Shown here: one piece after another, positions 32,363-40,708 of the stretch | Position numbering within the stretch: position 1 is the first letter of the stretch | How the letters are laid out: every line of letters begins with the position of its first letter | Assembly: GCA_963643465.1 (NCBI GenBank) | Contig: CAVIJT010000017.1 | Location: forward strand, 1-64,000 | Origin: CAG-411 sp963643465 | GTDB taxonomy: Bacteria > Bacillota > Clostridia > Lachnospirales > Lachnospiraceae | Direction of reading: 5' to 3' | DNA length: 64,000 nucleotides | Position numbers and translations under genes: made by a program | The notes under the pieces: generated by a model | What the model saw: the letters and a program-made list of their open reading frames with translations, nothing else | Told to the model about the DNA's origin: nothing | Database searches by the model: none

Positions 32363-33286
32363 ATGGCAGAAGTCAGTATTGTATTAGCAACATATAACGG
32401 AGCTTCCTATTTAGAAGAACAATTGGACTCTATTCTTAAAAATACTTTTACCGATTGGACATTGGAAATATGTGATGATGGTTCTTCTGACCGAACTATA
32501 AAAATTGCAAAAGCATATGAGAAAAAATATCCAGGAAAGATTTTTTTGCATCAAAATTCACAAAATTTAGGAGTAACCATAAACTTTTTAGAGGGGGCTA
32601 AACGTGCTGCGGGCAACTATATTATGTTTTGTGATCAAGATGATGTATGGCTGGTGGACAAAATAGAAAAGACATTAAATAAGATAAAAGAACGGGAAAG
32701 TGTTCTTGGGACAAACACACCTATTACTGTGTTTACCGATGCAAAACTGGTGGATGGTGTTCTTCGAACAATTAGTGATTCCTTTTTTGGATATAATGGG
32801 TTGGATGCCCAAAAAACAGACCTTGCCCATTTACTTATGGAAAATAAAGTAATTGGATGTACGACCATGTTCAACAAGGCTGTGGCAGACATGATTATTA
32901 AATTTCCATCTTTAGCTCGATATCACGATTGGTGGGTTGGTCTGATTGCTGCCACATTTGGCGAGGTCAGCTTTTTGGATGAGCCAACTATGTTATATCG
33001 TCAGCATGGAAAAAATGTAGTGGGTAGCCAGAATTTTTTCCGTTATGTGGTAAACAGAATCAAAAACATAGGCGCGCAGAAAAAAAGTTTATTTGAAAAT
33101 GAGAGACAGGCTTGGGAGTTTTACGAGATTTATCAGAGTTATCTCTTGGAAGAACAGGCACAGATTATTCGAGATTTTGCAGGAATACATAGTGCAAATT
33201 GGTTTGAGAGAAGAGAGCGGTTGTTTCGACATGGATTTTGGAAATCCGGCATTCTTCGGAATTTTGGATTACTGTTGCTCATATAG
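32363..33286 (+). CDS. Family 2 glycosyltransferase
   Basis: The 307-residue product has VSIVLATYNGASYLEEQLDSIL at the N terminus (quoted as SIVLATYNGASYLEEQL), ICDDGSSDRT as the nucleotide-sugar site, and the DxD equivalent in FCDQDDVW. A downstream RYHDWWVGLIAA segment with LYRQHGKNVVGS is typical of the WcaA/rhamnosyltransferase-like group. It starts 5 nt after the upstream glycosyltransferase gene, so the pair forms one unit, probably for an envelope glycan. A perfect 13-bp palindrome follows at 33296. Confidence 0.86.
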   Translation: MAEVSIVLATYNGASYLEEQLDSILKNTFTDWTLEICDDGSSDRTIKIAKAYEKKYPGKIFLHQNSQNLGVTINFLEGAKRAAGNYIMFCDQDDVWLVDKIEKTLNKIKERESVLGTNTPITVFTDAKLVDGVLRTISDSFFGYNGLDAQKTDLAHLLMENKVIGCTTMFNKAVADMIIKFPSLARYHDWWVGLIAATFGEVSFLDEPTMLYRQHGKNVVGSQNFFRYVVNRIKNIGAQKKSLFENERQAWEFYEIYQSYLLEEQAQIIRDFAGIHSANWFERRERLFRHGFWKSGILRNFGLLLLI

Positions 33287-33295
33287 TGCAAGAGG

Positions 33296-33327
33296 CGTTA
33301 CCGTTCACATTCCTGTGAACGGTAACG
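33296..33327 (+). repeat. Perfect 13-bp GTTAC-type palindrome
   Basis: CGTTACCGTTCAC pairs perfectly with GTGAACGGTAACG around ATTCCT. It is followed by a run of A, not T, so it is not an intrinsic terminator on the plus strand. The hairpin at 47447 has the same layout and loop (ATACCT), with a C-G to A-T compensatory change in one stem pair. Confidence 0.75.
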
Positions 33328-33368
33328 AAAAAAGTATAAGAAAGGAATAGCTATGCAAATATAAAGGG

Positions 33369-33388
33369 GTTCTGAATAGTTACCAAAT
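33369..33388 (+). repeat. GTTCTGAATAGTTAC motif, copy 1
   Basis: GTTCTGAATAGTTACCAAAT here matches GTTCTGAATCGTTACAAAT at 48571-48589 with one substitution and one deleted base. Both follow a GNGAATATA/GCAAATATA segment and a G-rich stretch. It lies in the short gap before the LCP gene, and looks like one arm of a larger intergenic repeat. Confidence 0.5.
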
Positions 33389-33420
33389 GTATTTGTATTG
33401 AATGGGCTTTGGGCGTATTT

Positions 33421-34707
33421 ATGAGTGAATACAATAATGAAAAAAGAAAAAGAAGTGTAGCAGTGCCAGATTTTCGCAATGAGACACGTAGGGAATATGA
33501 ATATTCAAAGAGACCATACCAGCGAGATTACTTGAAAGGTACGGAGTGGGATAAAGCAGAGGAAGATAGAGAAAGAGCAAAAAAGACTCAGCAGAAAAGT
33601 CGAACCGGGCAGCAGCATGGAAGCGGACAATCAAACAAAGCAAGAACATCAAAAAAGAAAAAAAGTGGAAACAGAGCGGTACATACAAAACCTGTTCGGA
33701 CATCTTCTGGAAAAGGGGGACAAAAGGCATCTGTTCCCAAAAGAAAAAAAAGGAAGAAAATCTGGAATAAAGTTGCGTTTATTGCACTGTGCCTATCGGC
33801 AGTTGTACTTGGTAATGTGTTAGGACGACTCCATGCACAAATCAACGCCACTCTCAATAAGAAAAATGCTGGTTCCATTGACTTGGAAGAAGTTGTGGTG
33901 GACGAAAGTAATCTTAGTTCGGATTCTAGTATAATCAATATTTTAATTGTAGGAGCTGACAAACGGGAAAGTTGGTCAGAAACGGGACGTTCAGATTGCG
34001 TTATGATAGGAACCATTGACAAAAAGCATAAAAGATTAAAATTAGTATCTTTGATGCGTGATATGTATATTGATATTCCTAATCATGGAAAAGACAAATT
34101 TAATGCTGCATATTCCTATGGTGGCATCAGTTTACTATACCAGACCATAGCCTATAATTTTGATATTCAACTGGATGGTTATGTGTTGGTGGATTTTGCA
34201 GCTTTTCGAAATGTGATTCATGAACTTGGCGGTGTGGATGTGGAACTGACTGAGGCAGAAGCGGAATATTTGGTAAAAGCGTATAAGCATGGAGCAGTTG
34301 CAAAGGTTGTGCCTGGAATGCAAACTTTGACAGGCGCTCAGGCATTGGCTTATACCAGAATTCGACAGGATGCTGCTGCGGATTTTGGACGTACCCAGAG
34401 ACAGCGGACAGTCATGCAGGCAATTCTCACCAAGGCAAAAACAAAATCTTATAATCAGCTTACGAAATTAGCTGGAACAGTGATGCCTTATATTACTACT
34501 GACTTGTCTAATGAAGAGATTATTGGATATATGAGTGATGTGATTCTTATGGGAACCACCACTTTAGATCAGGAACGAATTCCGTTAGATAACAGTTATA
34601 CACAGGACCGCATTAATAATCAAGCTGTGTTGCTGCCTAACATGGAAACCAACAAAACGGCATTGCAGGAATTTATCTTTGAGTATGCAGGCGAGGAACA
34701 ATCGTAA
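33421..34707 (+). CDS. LCP (LytR-CpsA-Psr) family cell-wall polymer ligase
   Basis: LCP enzymes attach teichoic acids or polysaccharides from undecaprenyl carriers to peptidoglycan. The 428-residue product has an unusually long basic, disordered cytoplasmic N terminus (1-115, rich in Lys, Arg, Gln), one membrane segment (about 117-136), and the external LCP domain with NILIVGADKRE, GRSDCVMIGTID, SLMRDMYIDIPNHGKDKFNAAYSYG (quoted as LMRDMYIDIP) and ALAYTRIRQD. The ATG at 33421 was chosen; a TTG lies four codons upstream and the ribosome binding site is weak. It is next to two glycosyltransferases, which fits envelope glycan assembly. Confidence 0.9.
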   Translation: MSEYNNEKRKRSVAVPDFRNETRREYEYSKRPYQRDYLKGTEWDKAEEDRERAKKTQQKSRTGQQHGSGQSNKARTSKKKKSGNRAVHTKPVRTSSGKGGQKASVPKRKKRKKIWNKVAFIALCLSAVVLGNVLGRLHAQINATLNKKNAGSIDLEEVVVDESNLSSDSSIINILIVGADKRESWSETGRSDCVMIGTIDKKHKRLKLVSLMRDMYIDIPNHGKDKFNAAYSYGGISLLYQTIAYNFDIQLDGYVLVDFAAFRNVIHELGGVDVELTEAEAEYLVKAYKHGAVAKVVPGMQTLTGAQALAYTRIRQDAAADFGRTQRQRTVMQAILTKAKTKSYNQLTKLAGTVMPYITTDLSNEEIIGYMSDVILMGTTTLDQERIPLDNSYTQDRINNQAVLLPNMETNKTALQEFIFEYAGEEQS

Positions 34708-34747
34708 TTGAACTGTTATCAATCTTAGGATGGGTGTTTAATACACA

Positions 34748-34776
34748 TTGACAAAATTTTTTTTAATTGGTAGAAT
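34748..34776 (+). promoter_or_regulatory. Sigma-A type promoter for ilvH
   Basis: A perfect -35 TTGACA (34748-34753), a 17-nt spacer and -10 TAGAAT (34771-34776). Transcription should begin near 34783. This rules out the in-frame TTG at 34748 as the start codon of the following gene. Confidence 0.8.
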
Positions 34777-34822
34777 AAGGGATAGCGGATATTTTGAGAT
34801 ATTCGGGAAAGGACGAAGCGAT

Positions 34823-35326
34823 ATGAGAAGAATGGTTTTATCTATATTAGTAGATAATACATCAGGTGTCTTAAGCCGGGTGTCAGGGTTATTCAGTCGC
34901 AGAGGTTACAACATTGACAGTGTATCTGTGGCAGAGACGGAGAACCCTATGTTTTCAAGAATGACAGTTGCTGTGACAGGAGAAGAACAGATTCTTGAGC
35001 AGATTGAAAAGCAACTTCAAAAATTGGAGGATGTTCGTGAAATTACAGAATTATCTGATAGTAATTCTGTGTGCCGTGAATTGGTACTTGTAATGGTACA
35101 GGCAGATGCTGCTAAGCGTCAGGAAGTAATTGCGGTAGCTAATATTTTCCGTGCCAATATTGTAGATGTGGCACCAGAGACGTTGATGATTGAACTTACT
35201 GGTAATCAAGCAAAGGTGGATGCCTTCATTCGATTGCTAGATGGATTTACCATTCAGAAGTTGGTTCGTACTGGTGTGACTGGTCTTATTAGAGGGCAGG
35301 AAGACATAGCAGATTTTATGGATTAG
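34823..35326 (+). CDS. ilvH: Acetolactate synthase small (regulatory) subunit
   Basis: This subunit activates acetolactate synthase and gives valine feedback. The 167-residue product starts MRRMVLSILVDNTSGVLSRVSGLFSRRGYN, an ACT domain seen here as LVDNTSGVLSRVSGLFSRRG, followed by the conserved C-terminal domain with ARELVLV-like CRELVLVMVQADAAKRQE. I chose the ATG at 34823 behind AAAGGA; the promoter overlies the upstream in-frame start. The catalytic subunit (ilvB) is not adjacent; ilvC follows after 104 nt. Confidence 0.93.
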   Translation: MRRMVLSILVDNTSGVLSRVSGLFSRRGYNIDSVSVAETENPMFSRMTVAVTGEEQILEQIEKQLQKLEDVREITELSDSNSVCRELVLVMVQADAAKRQEVIAVANIFRANIVDVAPETLMIELTGNQAKVDAFIRLLDGFTIQKLVRTGVTGLIRGQEDIADFMD

Positions 35327-35430
35327 TAATACAGTTTAGAAATGCGGCTAGCCATTTCGAATGCGATATGTAGCAGGAGACTAGGGGCATTTTAAAATAA
35401 TAATGACTATTTTAGTAGGAGGAAAAGAAA

Positions 35431-36450
35431 ATGGCAAAGATTTTTTATCAAGAAGATTGTAACCTTTCTGCATTAGATGGAAAGACAATTGCAGTAATCG
35501 GTTATGGTAGCCAGGGACATGCACATGCTTTAAATGCAAAGGAATCAGGATGTAACGTTATCATCGGTTTATACGAGGGTAGCAAGTCTTGGGCAAAGGC
35601 TGAAAAGCAGGGATTTGAAGTATTTACAGCTGCAGAGGCTGCTAAGAAGGCAGACATCATCATGATTTTGATCAATGATGAGCATCAGGCAGCTTTATAT
35701 AAGAATGATATTGAGCCAAACTTAGAGCCAGGAAACATGTTAATGTTCGCTCATGGTTTCAACATTCATTATGGTTGTATCGTACCTCCAGCAGACGTTG
35801 ATGTAACTATGATTGCTCCTAAGGGACCAGGTCATACTGTTCGTAGTGAGTATCAGGCTGGAAAGGGTGTTCCATGTTTGATCGCTGTTGAGCAGGATGC
35901 AACAGGAAAGGCTCAGGAAATCGCTTTGGCATACGCTTTAGCAATCGGTGGAGCAAGAGCTGGTGTACTTGAGACTACATTCAGAACAGAGACAGAGACA
36001 GACTTATTCGGTGAGCAGGCAGTTCTTTGTGGTGGTGTTTGTGCATTGATGCAGGCTGGTTATGAAACATTGGTTGAAGCTGGTTATGATGCAAGAAATG
36101 CTTACTTTGAGTGTATCCATGAGATGAAGTTAATCGTAGACTTAATTTATCAGTCAGGATTTGCTGGTATGAGATATTCTATTTCAAATACAGCAGAGTA
36201 TGGTGATTACATTACAGGTCCTAAGATTATCACAGAGGAAACAAAGAAGGCTATGAAGAAGGTACTTTCTGATATTCAGGATGGTTCTTTTGCAAAAGAA
36301 TTCTTATTAGATATGTCAGATGCTGGTAAGCAGGTACACTTTAAGGCTATGAGAAAACTTGCTGCTGAGCATTCTTCAGAAGTAGTTGGAGAAGAAATCC
36401 GTAAGCTATATAGCTGGAATAACGAAGAGGATAAGTTCATCAATAACTAA
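35431..36450 (+). CDS. ilvC: Ketol-acid reductoisomerase
   Basis: IlvC catalyses the second common step of valine and isoleucine synthesis using NADPH and magnesium. The 339-residue product is the short class I form. The nucleotide loop is GYGSQGHAHALNAKESG, followed by APKGPGHTVRSEY, and the knotted C domain contains the acidic metal ligands in ETETDLFGEQAVLCGG and YECIHEMKLIVDL (here FECIHEMKLIVDL). GTAGGAGG precedes the ATG. A GAAATG/CATTTC hairpin lies in the gap from ilvH. A terminator follows. Confidence 0.96.
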   Translation: MAKIFYQEDCNLSALDGKTIAVIGYGSQGHAHALNAKESGCNVIIGLYEGSKSWAKAEKQGFEVFTAAEAAKKADIIMILINDEHQAALYKNDIEPNLEPGNMLMFAHGFNIHYGCIVPPADVDVTMIAPKGPGHTVRSEYQAGKGVPCLIAVEQDATGKAQEIALAYALAIGGARAGVLETTFRTETETDLFGEQAVLCGGVCALMQAGYETLVEAGYDARNAYFECIHEMKLIVDLIYQSGFAGMRYSISNTAEYGDYITGPKIITEETKKAMKKVLSDIQDGSFAKEFLLDMSDAGKQVHFKAMRKLAAEHSSEVVGEEIRKLYSWNNEEDKFINN

Positions 36451-36460
36451 GAATATATAC

Positions 36461-36498
36461 AAAAGAGAGCGCTCCCATAGTAAGGGGGCCTCTTTTAT
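36461..36498 (+). terminator. Terminator after ilvC
   Basis: GCTCCC pairs with GGGGGC (one G-U), flanked by AAAAGAG ... CTCTTTT with a small bulge, ending in TTTT. It closes the ilvH-ilvC unit. Confidence 0.7.
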
Positions 36499-36586
36499 GT
36501 TTACGACAGTAGTGAGTGTTGTTTTTATGCACAAAAAATGAAAGCTCCAATTACCGATACAAGGAAAAAGTAACATAATTGCAAAA

Positions 36587-36632
36587 TGGGAGGATTTCCC
36601 ACGTTGACAAGCCATAGATTATATGATAGATT
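36587..36632 (+). promoter_or_regulatory. Promoter with adjacent palindrome for the L,D-transpeptidase genes
   Basis: TTGACA (36604-36609), a 17-nt spacer and TAGATT (36627-36632) preceded by TGA form a good extended promoter. Immediately upstream, TGGGA (36587-36591) and TCCCA (36597-36601) form a short inverted repeat that could be a regulator site. Together with the ilvC terminator this accounts for what I can see in the roughly 295-nt gap. Confidence 0.65.
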
Positions 36633-36745
36633 AAGATGAATTGTAGACTGTTAAACAGGGAATTGAGCGTGTCTTTATATGGAGAAAGCATTGGGAAAAG
36701 GGAGAGTTTTGGCTTTCTGAAAAAACAGATACAAGGACAATTTGG

Positions 36746-38272
36746 ATGGAAGAGGGCAAAAAAATGTTTGGAAAGAACAATTCGAAACTTGTGAGAAACA
36801 TTGCAGTGATAAGTGTTAGTCTTATTGTTGTAAGTGTGGTTGCTATCACAGCAGGCAGAAAGTTGTACTACCAGGATCGTTGGTATCCCAATACGAAAGT
36901 AAATGGATTGGATGTTTCCGGGAAAACTTATGCAGCAAGTTTAGAATTAATGCAGGATTATGTTTCTTCCTATGTATTACATATAGTAGGACGTGATGGC
37001 GGGGAATTGACAATCGCCAGTGAAAATATTGACTTGAAACTAGATTTTGAAGAGGCATTCCACGATACATACCAGAAGCAAAGGCAAGATTCTTGGCTTC
37101 CTACATGGGGAAAGACAGAGTATGAAGTAGATTTTTCTGTGCAGTATTCACAGGAAAAGTTGGAGGATATCCTTGCGAATGCAGCTATCATTATAGGGGA
37201 CGACAATTACAAAATTAATGGACCTAAGAGTGCTTATGTGACCTATTCTAACGAAAAAGGGCATGGAGTGATTGTAGAAGAGGAACTTGGTAATAAAATA
37301 GAAGAAGCAGAACTTCATGAGATTATTTTAGAGTCTTTAGAGTTTCTTGAAAATGAGGTAGACCTTCAAGATACAGAAAAATATCCGGATGCCTATAAAA
37401 AACCAAAATACACTTCTGAAGATGAAGTAATTCAACAAGAGTTGGAAACTTATAACTCATATCTTCTCAATTGGATTACATGGGATATGGGAGAGGATGT
37501 GCAGGAAACAATTACCCCAGAAGAAATTAAAGATTGGTTATATGTAACAAAAAAAGCAAATGTAAAGATTGATAAAGAGGCCTTGAGTCAGTGGATAGAA
37601 ACATTTTGCTTAAAATATAAGACACAGGGCATTACTAGAACCTTTACTACTCATGATGGTGAAACCATACAGGTAGAAGGTGGAGATTATGGATGGCGCA
37701 TGGATTATACAGAAACGATTAGCCAAACGATAAAGGCAATTCGTGAGAATAATGATGTGCAGGCAAAGAGTGCGTATATGGAAAATCCAACCGATGCTAA
37801 TCGGGAGGCGTTGATTAAGAAATTAGAGCCTATATATAGTAATACCGCATATCAAAAAGATTATGTAAATTATACCAATGACTGGGATACAAAGAATTAT
37901 AGTGAAATTGATTTGTCAGAACAGATGGTTTATGTCTATAAAAATGGAAAACTGGTGTATTCTTGTATTTGTGTGACTGGATTAGAATCTGACCCGGAGA
38001 GGGCAACCAGAACAGGATGTTATTACATAAAAGACAAAAAAGAAGAGTATGTTTTAGTTGGTGAAGATTATGAGACACCGACAAAATTTTGGGTTCGAAT
38101 CATGTGGACAGGAACCGGCTATCATTACTTGGGAAGAAGTGATTGGGATAACTGGACTCCTGATTTATATAAAACAAGAGGTTCGCATGGATGTATCAAT
38201 CTGCAGATGGAAGATGCAGAGAGTATTTACAATTTAGTAAGTATGCGTGATGCAGTGTTTATTCACGAATAG
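36746..38272 (+). CDS. Membrane-anchored L,D-transpeptidase (YkuD)
   Basis: L,D-transpeptidases make 3-3 crosslinks in peptidoglycan or attach proteins to it. The 508-residue product has one N-terminal membrane segment (about 18-37), a region typical of PG_binding_4 repeats (about 50-330, with NGLDVSGKTYA), and a C-terminal YkuD domain. The active site is His481-Gly-Cys483-Ile-Asn485 in SHGCINL. The start at 36746 follows AAGGA; an ATG six codons later is possible. The next gene encodes a second YkuD protein 40 nt away. Confidence 0.9.
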   Translation: MEEGKKMFGKNNSKLVRNIAVISVSLIVVSVVAITAGRKLYYQDRWYPNTKVNGLDVSGKTYAASLELMQDYVSSYVLHIVGRDGGELTIASENIDLKLDFEEAFHDTYQKQRQDSWLPTWGKTEYEVDFSVQYSQEKLEDILANAAIIIGDDNYKINGPKSAYVTYSNEKGHGVIVEEELGNKIEEAELHEIILESLEFLENEVDLQDTEKYPDAYKKPKYTSEDEVIQQELETYNSYLLNWITWDMGEDVQETITPEEIKDWLYVTKKANVKIDKEALSQWIETFCLKYKTQGITRTFTTHDGETIQVEGGDYGWRMDYTETISQTIKAIRENNDVQAKSAYMENPTDANREALIKKLEPIYSNTAYQKDYVNYTNDWDTKNYSEIDLSEQMVYVYKNGKLVYSCICVTGLESDPERATRTGCYYIKDKKEEYVLVGEDYETPTKFWVRIMWTGTGYHYLGRSDWDNWTPDLYKTRGSHGCINLQMEDAESIYNLVSMRDAVFIHE

Positions 38273-38312
38273 CAAACGCAGACTTTAGAGGAATGGAAAG
38301 GAGAATGGAGAG

Positions 38313-40415
38313 TTGAAACGAGTAGGAAAAGTGTTTGGAGTCGTATTGATGGCAATGACTCTGGTATTATTTGGAAATCAAATGGTGAAAGTATTTGCGG
38401 AGAATACCAGTGCATATCAAATGAATGTGACAACCAATCGTGCAGAGGGAACCTGTAGCTATCAAATTAGCGGATTAAATCCGACAGTTACAAATTCTAT
38501 ACAGGTAAACGTATCTTATAAAGATGCCTCTGGTAATGAAGTAAATAATTTGCAGCAGAACATTACCTTAACACAGGAAAATTGCGTAGGTGGCGTATAT
38601 AATGGAACCTTTTCTTTGGATGAAATGTCCAATCGCTTGTATGAAACCTATACGGTTAGCTGTGTAGTTGGTACTGAGACTGTGGTTGCTAACACGTCAT
38701 GTGATTTTAGCCTACATAAATCAGATGTAAAGATGTCTGTAGAGGGAGCAAAGACTGATGAAACAAGACAGATTGTGTTAGATTTTTCTGATACAGCAAC
38801 AGAGGCAATTGTCCCTGGGAAGAACAATTCTATTGCAGTATATGTATGGAAGAAAGGCGCACAGGAGAGCAGTGCCGTTTTAGTGGAAGCTGCAAAATCC
38901 TATGACGGAACAGATTTGAACTGGTCATTAGATGTGTCTAGTGTATGTAGTGGAATTGGTACTTATTATGCAAAGGCAGCAGTGGAAAATAATAATTCCA
39001 GTGTTTCTATGGCAAAGGTAAGTTTTACCGTCGATGCAAAAATTTCTTCTTTTAAAACAAAGAAAACAGCAGCCTTAGAAAAGAAGAAAGCATTTGCCGT
39101 ATCTTTAAAGGGATTGGTAAATCCTGTTCAAGTAAGAAAAGTAAGTTTCCATGTATTTAACAGTGCAGGAAAAGATGTGTATTCTAAAAACGCATCTGAT
39201 AAGAATCAGGATGGAAGTTTATATTATGCAGAGATTTCTTTGAAATCTTTAGATTACAACTTGGACAAATATACTATTAAGGCAAATATTACTGATATAA
39301 GCGGAAATTCTTATTTTATCTCTAAGACAACAACAGTAGATGAGACAGCAAGTGCAAAAAATCTTACTGTTGTAAAAAATAAAAATGCTCGTACATCCAC
39401 TTTTAAAGTGACACAAGTATATGTTCCGGGTAAAGTAAAGAAAGTTGGTTTCTGGATTTATTATAAGAAAAACGGTTCTTATAAACTGATGCAGAAAATA
39501 GATGCAAAGAAAATTTCGGGAACGAAAAATTACAAAGCAAGTATTTCTAACAAATATGCAGGAAATTATAAAGTTTGCGCATATGGATATACAAATTGGG
39601 GAACCGAAGTATTACTTAAAACCACAAAATTCAAAGTAGCCAAAAATGAGGCTGTGAAGAACGGTTGGTTCTATGAGAAATACAACGGAAAGACTTATAA
39701 GTTCTATTATGTAGATGGTGCAAAACAGACTGATTTGACAAAGGTATTAGGTTTAAAGTATAGTAGTGGTTCTAATGTGAATAACTTCTATATTGAAATT
39801 AACCGTGCAGCTTGTTGTGTTACTGTATATGCTTATGATTCAGCTAAAAAGAAGTATATTATTCCAGTGAAAACATTTACGGTTTCTGTTGGACGTGATA
39901 CTTCCACAGTGGCAGGTCCTGGTGCATTAAATGAAGATACATCCTTTACTCCAATTGGTACATTTTCTATTTGTACCAACGGAATTAGTGCAAAATATTC
40001 TTTGAAACAGATGTTAGAGCCAGATGGAAGTATTTGTTATGCCAGATGGGCATCTCACATTGTTGGAAATGTATACTTCCATGCGGTAGCAGTGGGAAGT
40101 GATTCTCACTATGCCCTAAGTGCAACAAACTATAATCGTTTGGGAAGCCCAGCTTCTGCGGGGTGTATCCGTATGACAGTAGCGGATGCAAAATGGCTTT
40201 ATGACTACGCATCCGTAGGCTCTACAGTAAAAATTGTAACTGGTGACAGTTCTCATCCAGGACCATTAGGAAAAGCAAAGACGATTACCATTTCATCGTC
40301 AATCTCCTATGACCCAACAGATCCGGAAGTGCCATTATCCAGAAAGAAACAGGATTATGCAGCAGGAAGAATCAGTGGTTATATGACCTCAAGTGGAGAA
40401 AAAGTAGGATATTAA
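38313..40415 (+). CDS. Secreted L,D-transpeptidase with GBS-Bsp-like repeats
   Basis: The 700-residue product has a signal peptide (cleavage likely after VFA near residue 29). At least three Bsp-like beta repeats follow (about 130-240, 245-340, 345-440), for example VRKVSFHVFNSAGKDVYSKN. The C-terminal YkuD domain has its catalytic Cys618 in SAGCIRM, with Ala616 where most family members have His. The start is TTG, behind AAAGGAG; an upstream ATG runs into a stop. A binding role in the cell wall is likely from the repeats. It ends 15 nt before a strong terminator. Confidence 0.86.
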   Translation: MKRVGKVFGVVLMAMTLVLFGNQMVKVFAENTSAYQMNVTTNRAEGTCSYQISGLNPTVTNSIQVNVSYKDASGNEVNNLQQNITLTQENCVGGVYNGTFSLDEMSNRLYETYTVSCVVGTETVVANTSCDFSLHKSDVKMSVEGAKTDETRQIVLDFSDTATEAIVPGKNNSIAVYVWKKGAQESSAVLVEAAKSYDGTDLNWSLDVSSVCSGIGTYYAKAAVENNNSSVSMAKVSFTVDAKISSFKTKKTAALEKKKAFAVSLKGLVNPVQVRKVSFHVFNSAGKDVYSKNASDKNQDGSLYYAEISLKSLDYNLDKYTIKANITDISGNSYFISKTTTVDETASAKNLTVVKNKNARTSTFKVTQVYVPGKVKKVGFWIYYKKNGSYKLMQKIDAKKISGTKNYKASISNKYAGNYKVCAYGYTNWGTEVLLKTTKFKVAKNEAVKNGWFYEKYNGKTYKFYYVDGAKQTDLTKVLGLKYSSGSNVNNFYIEINRAACCVTVYAYDSAKKKYIIPVKTFTVSVGRDTSTVAGPGALNEDTSFTPIGTFSICTNGISAKYSLKQMLEPDGSICYARWASHIVGNVYFHAVAVGSDSHYALSATNYNRLGSPASAGCIRMTVADAKWLYDYASVGSTVKIVTGDSSHPGPLGKAKTITISSSISYDPTDPEVPLSRKKQDYAAGRISGYMTSSGEKVGY

Positions 40416-40429
40416 AGTAAATAGAATAG

Positions 40430-40470
40430 AAAAGAAGTCTCAGCATTTTTGTGTTGTGGCTTCTTTTTTT
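40430..40470 (+). terminator. Strong terminator after the L,D-transpeptidases
   Basis: AAAAGAAGTC pairs with GGCTTCTTTT, and an inner CAGCA/TGTTG stem closes on a T-rich loop. It ends in T7. This is a long intrinsic terminator. Confidence 0.88.
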
Positions 40471-40479
40471 ATGCAAGTT

Positions 40480-40544
40480 CAGTAGACTCTCATACGATAT
40501 TTTCGGTATCGAAAATACCTACTGGTGAACAGGAATGCAGTAGG
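40480..40544 (+). repeat. Competing palindromes upstream of the phosphatase/kinase operon
   Basis: CAGTAG (40480-40485) pairs with CTACTG (40519-40524), enclosing a perfect 8-bp hairpin TATTTTCG/CGAAAATA with loop GTAT (40498-40517). The same CCTACTG (40518-40524) can instead pair with CAGTAGG (40538-40544) over 7 bp. The two folds exclude each other. The element lies between the terminator at 40430-40470 and the promoter at 40576, so it may be an operator cluster or a small RNA rather than a leader. Confidence 0.6.
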
Positions 40545-40575
40545 AGTCAACCGACTTGATCTTTTAGGAAAGAAC

Positions 40576-40604
40576 TTGAATAAAAAGCACTTCTATGCTA
40601 TGAT
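40576..40604 (+). promoter_or_regulatory. Extended -10 promoter for the PP2C/kinase operon
   Basis: TTGAAT (40576-40581), a 17-nt spacer ending in TGC, and TATGAT (40599-40604). The -10 matches five of six positions and has the TGn extension. The leader to the next start is about 100 nt and holds a G5T6 stretch. Confidence 0.65.
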
Positions 40605-40708
40605 AAATGGGGGTTTTTTACATAAGAAAAATGAAATTGGTTTCCGTTTTGTTTGGGAATCGATGCAAATTTCATTAGGAATAGATAAAGCAGATTGGAA
40701 GAGAACTT

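Noticed and set aside
34748..34822. Longer ilvH starting at TTG 34748
   Set aside because: The TTG is the -35 box of a consensus promoter, so the codons between it and 34823 would be upstream of or at the transcription start.
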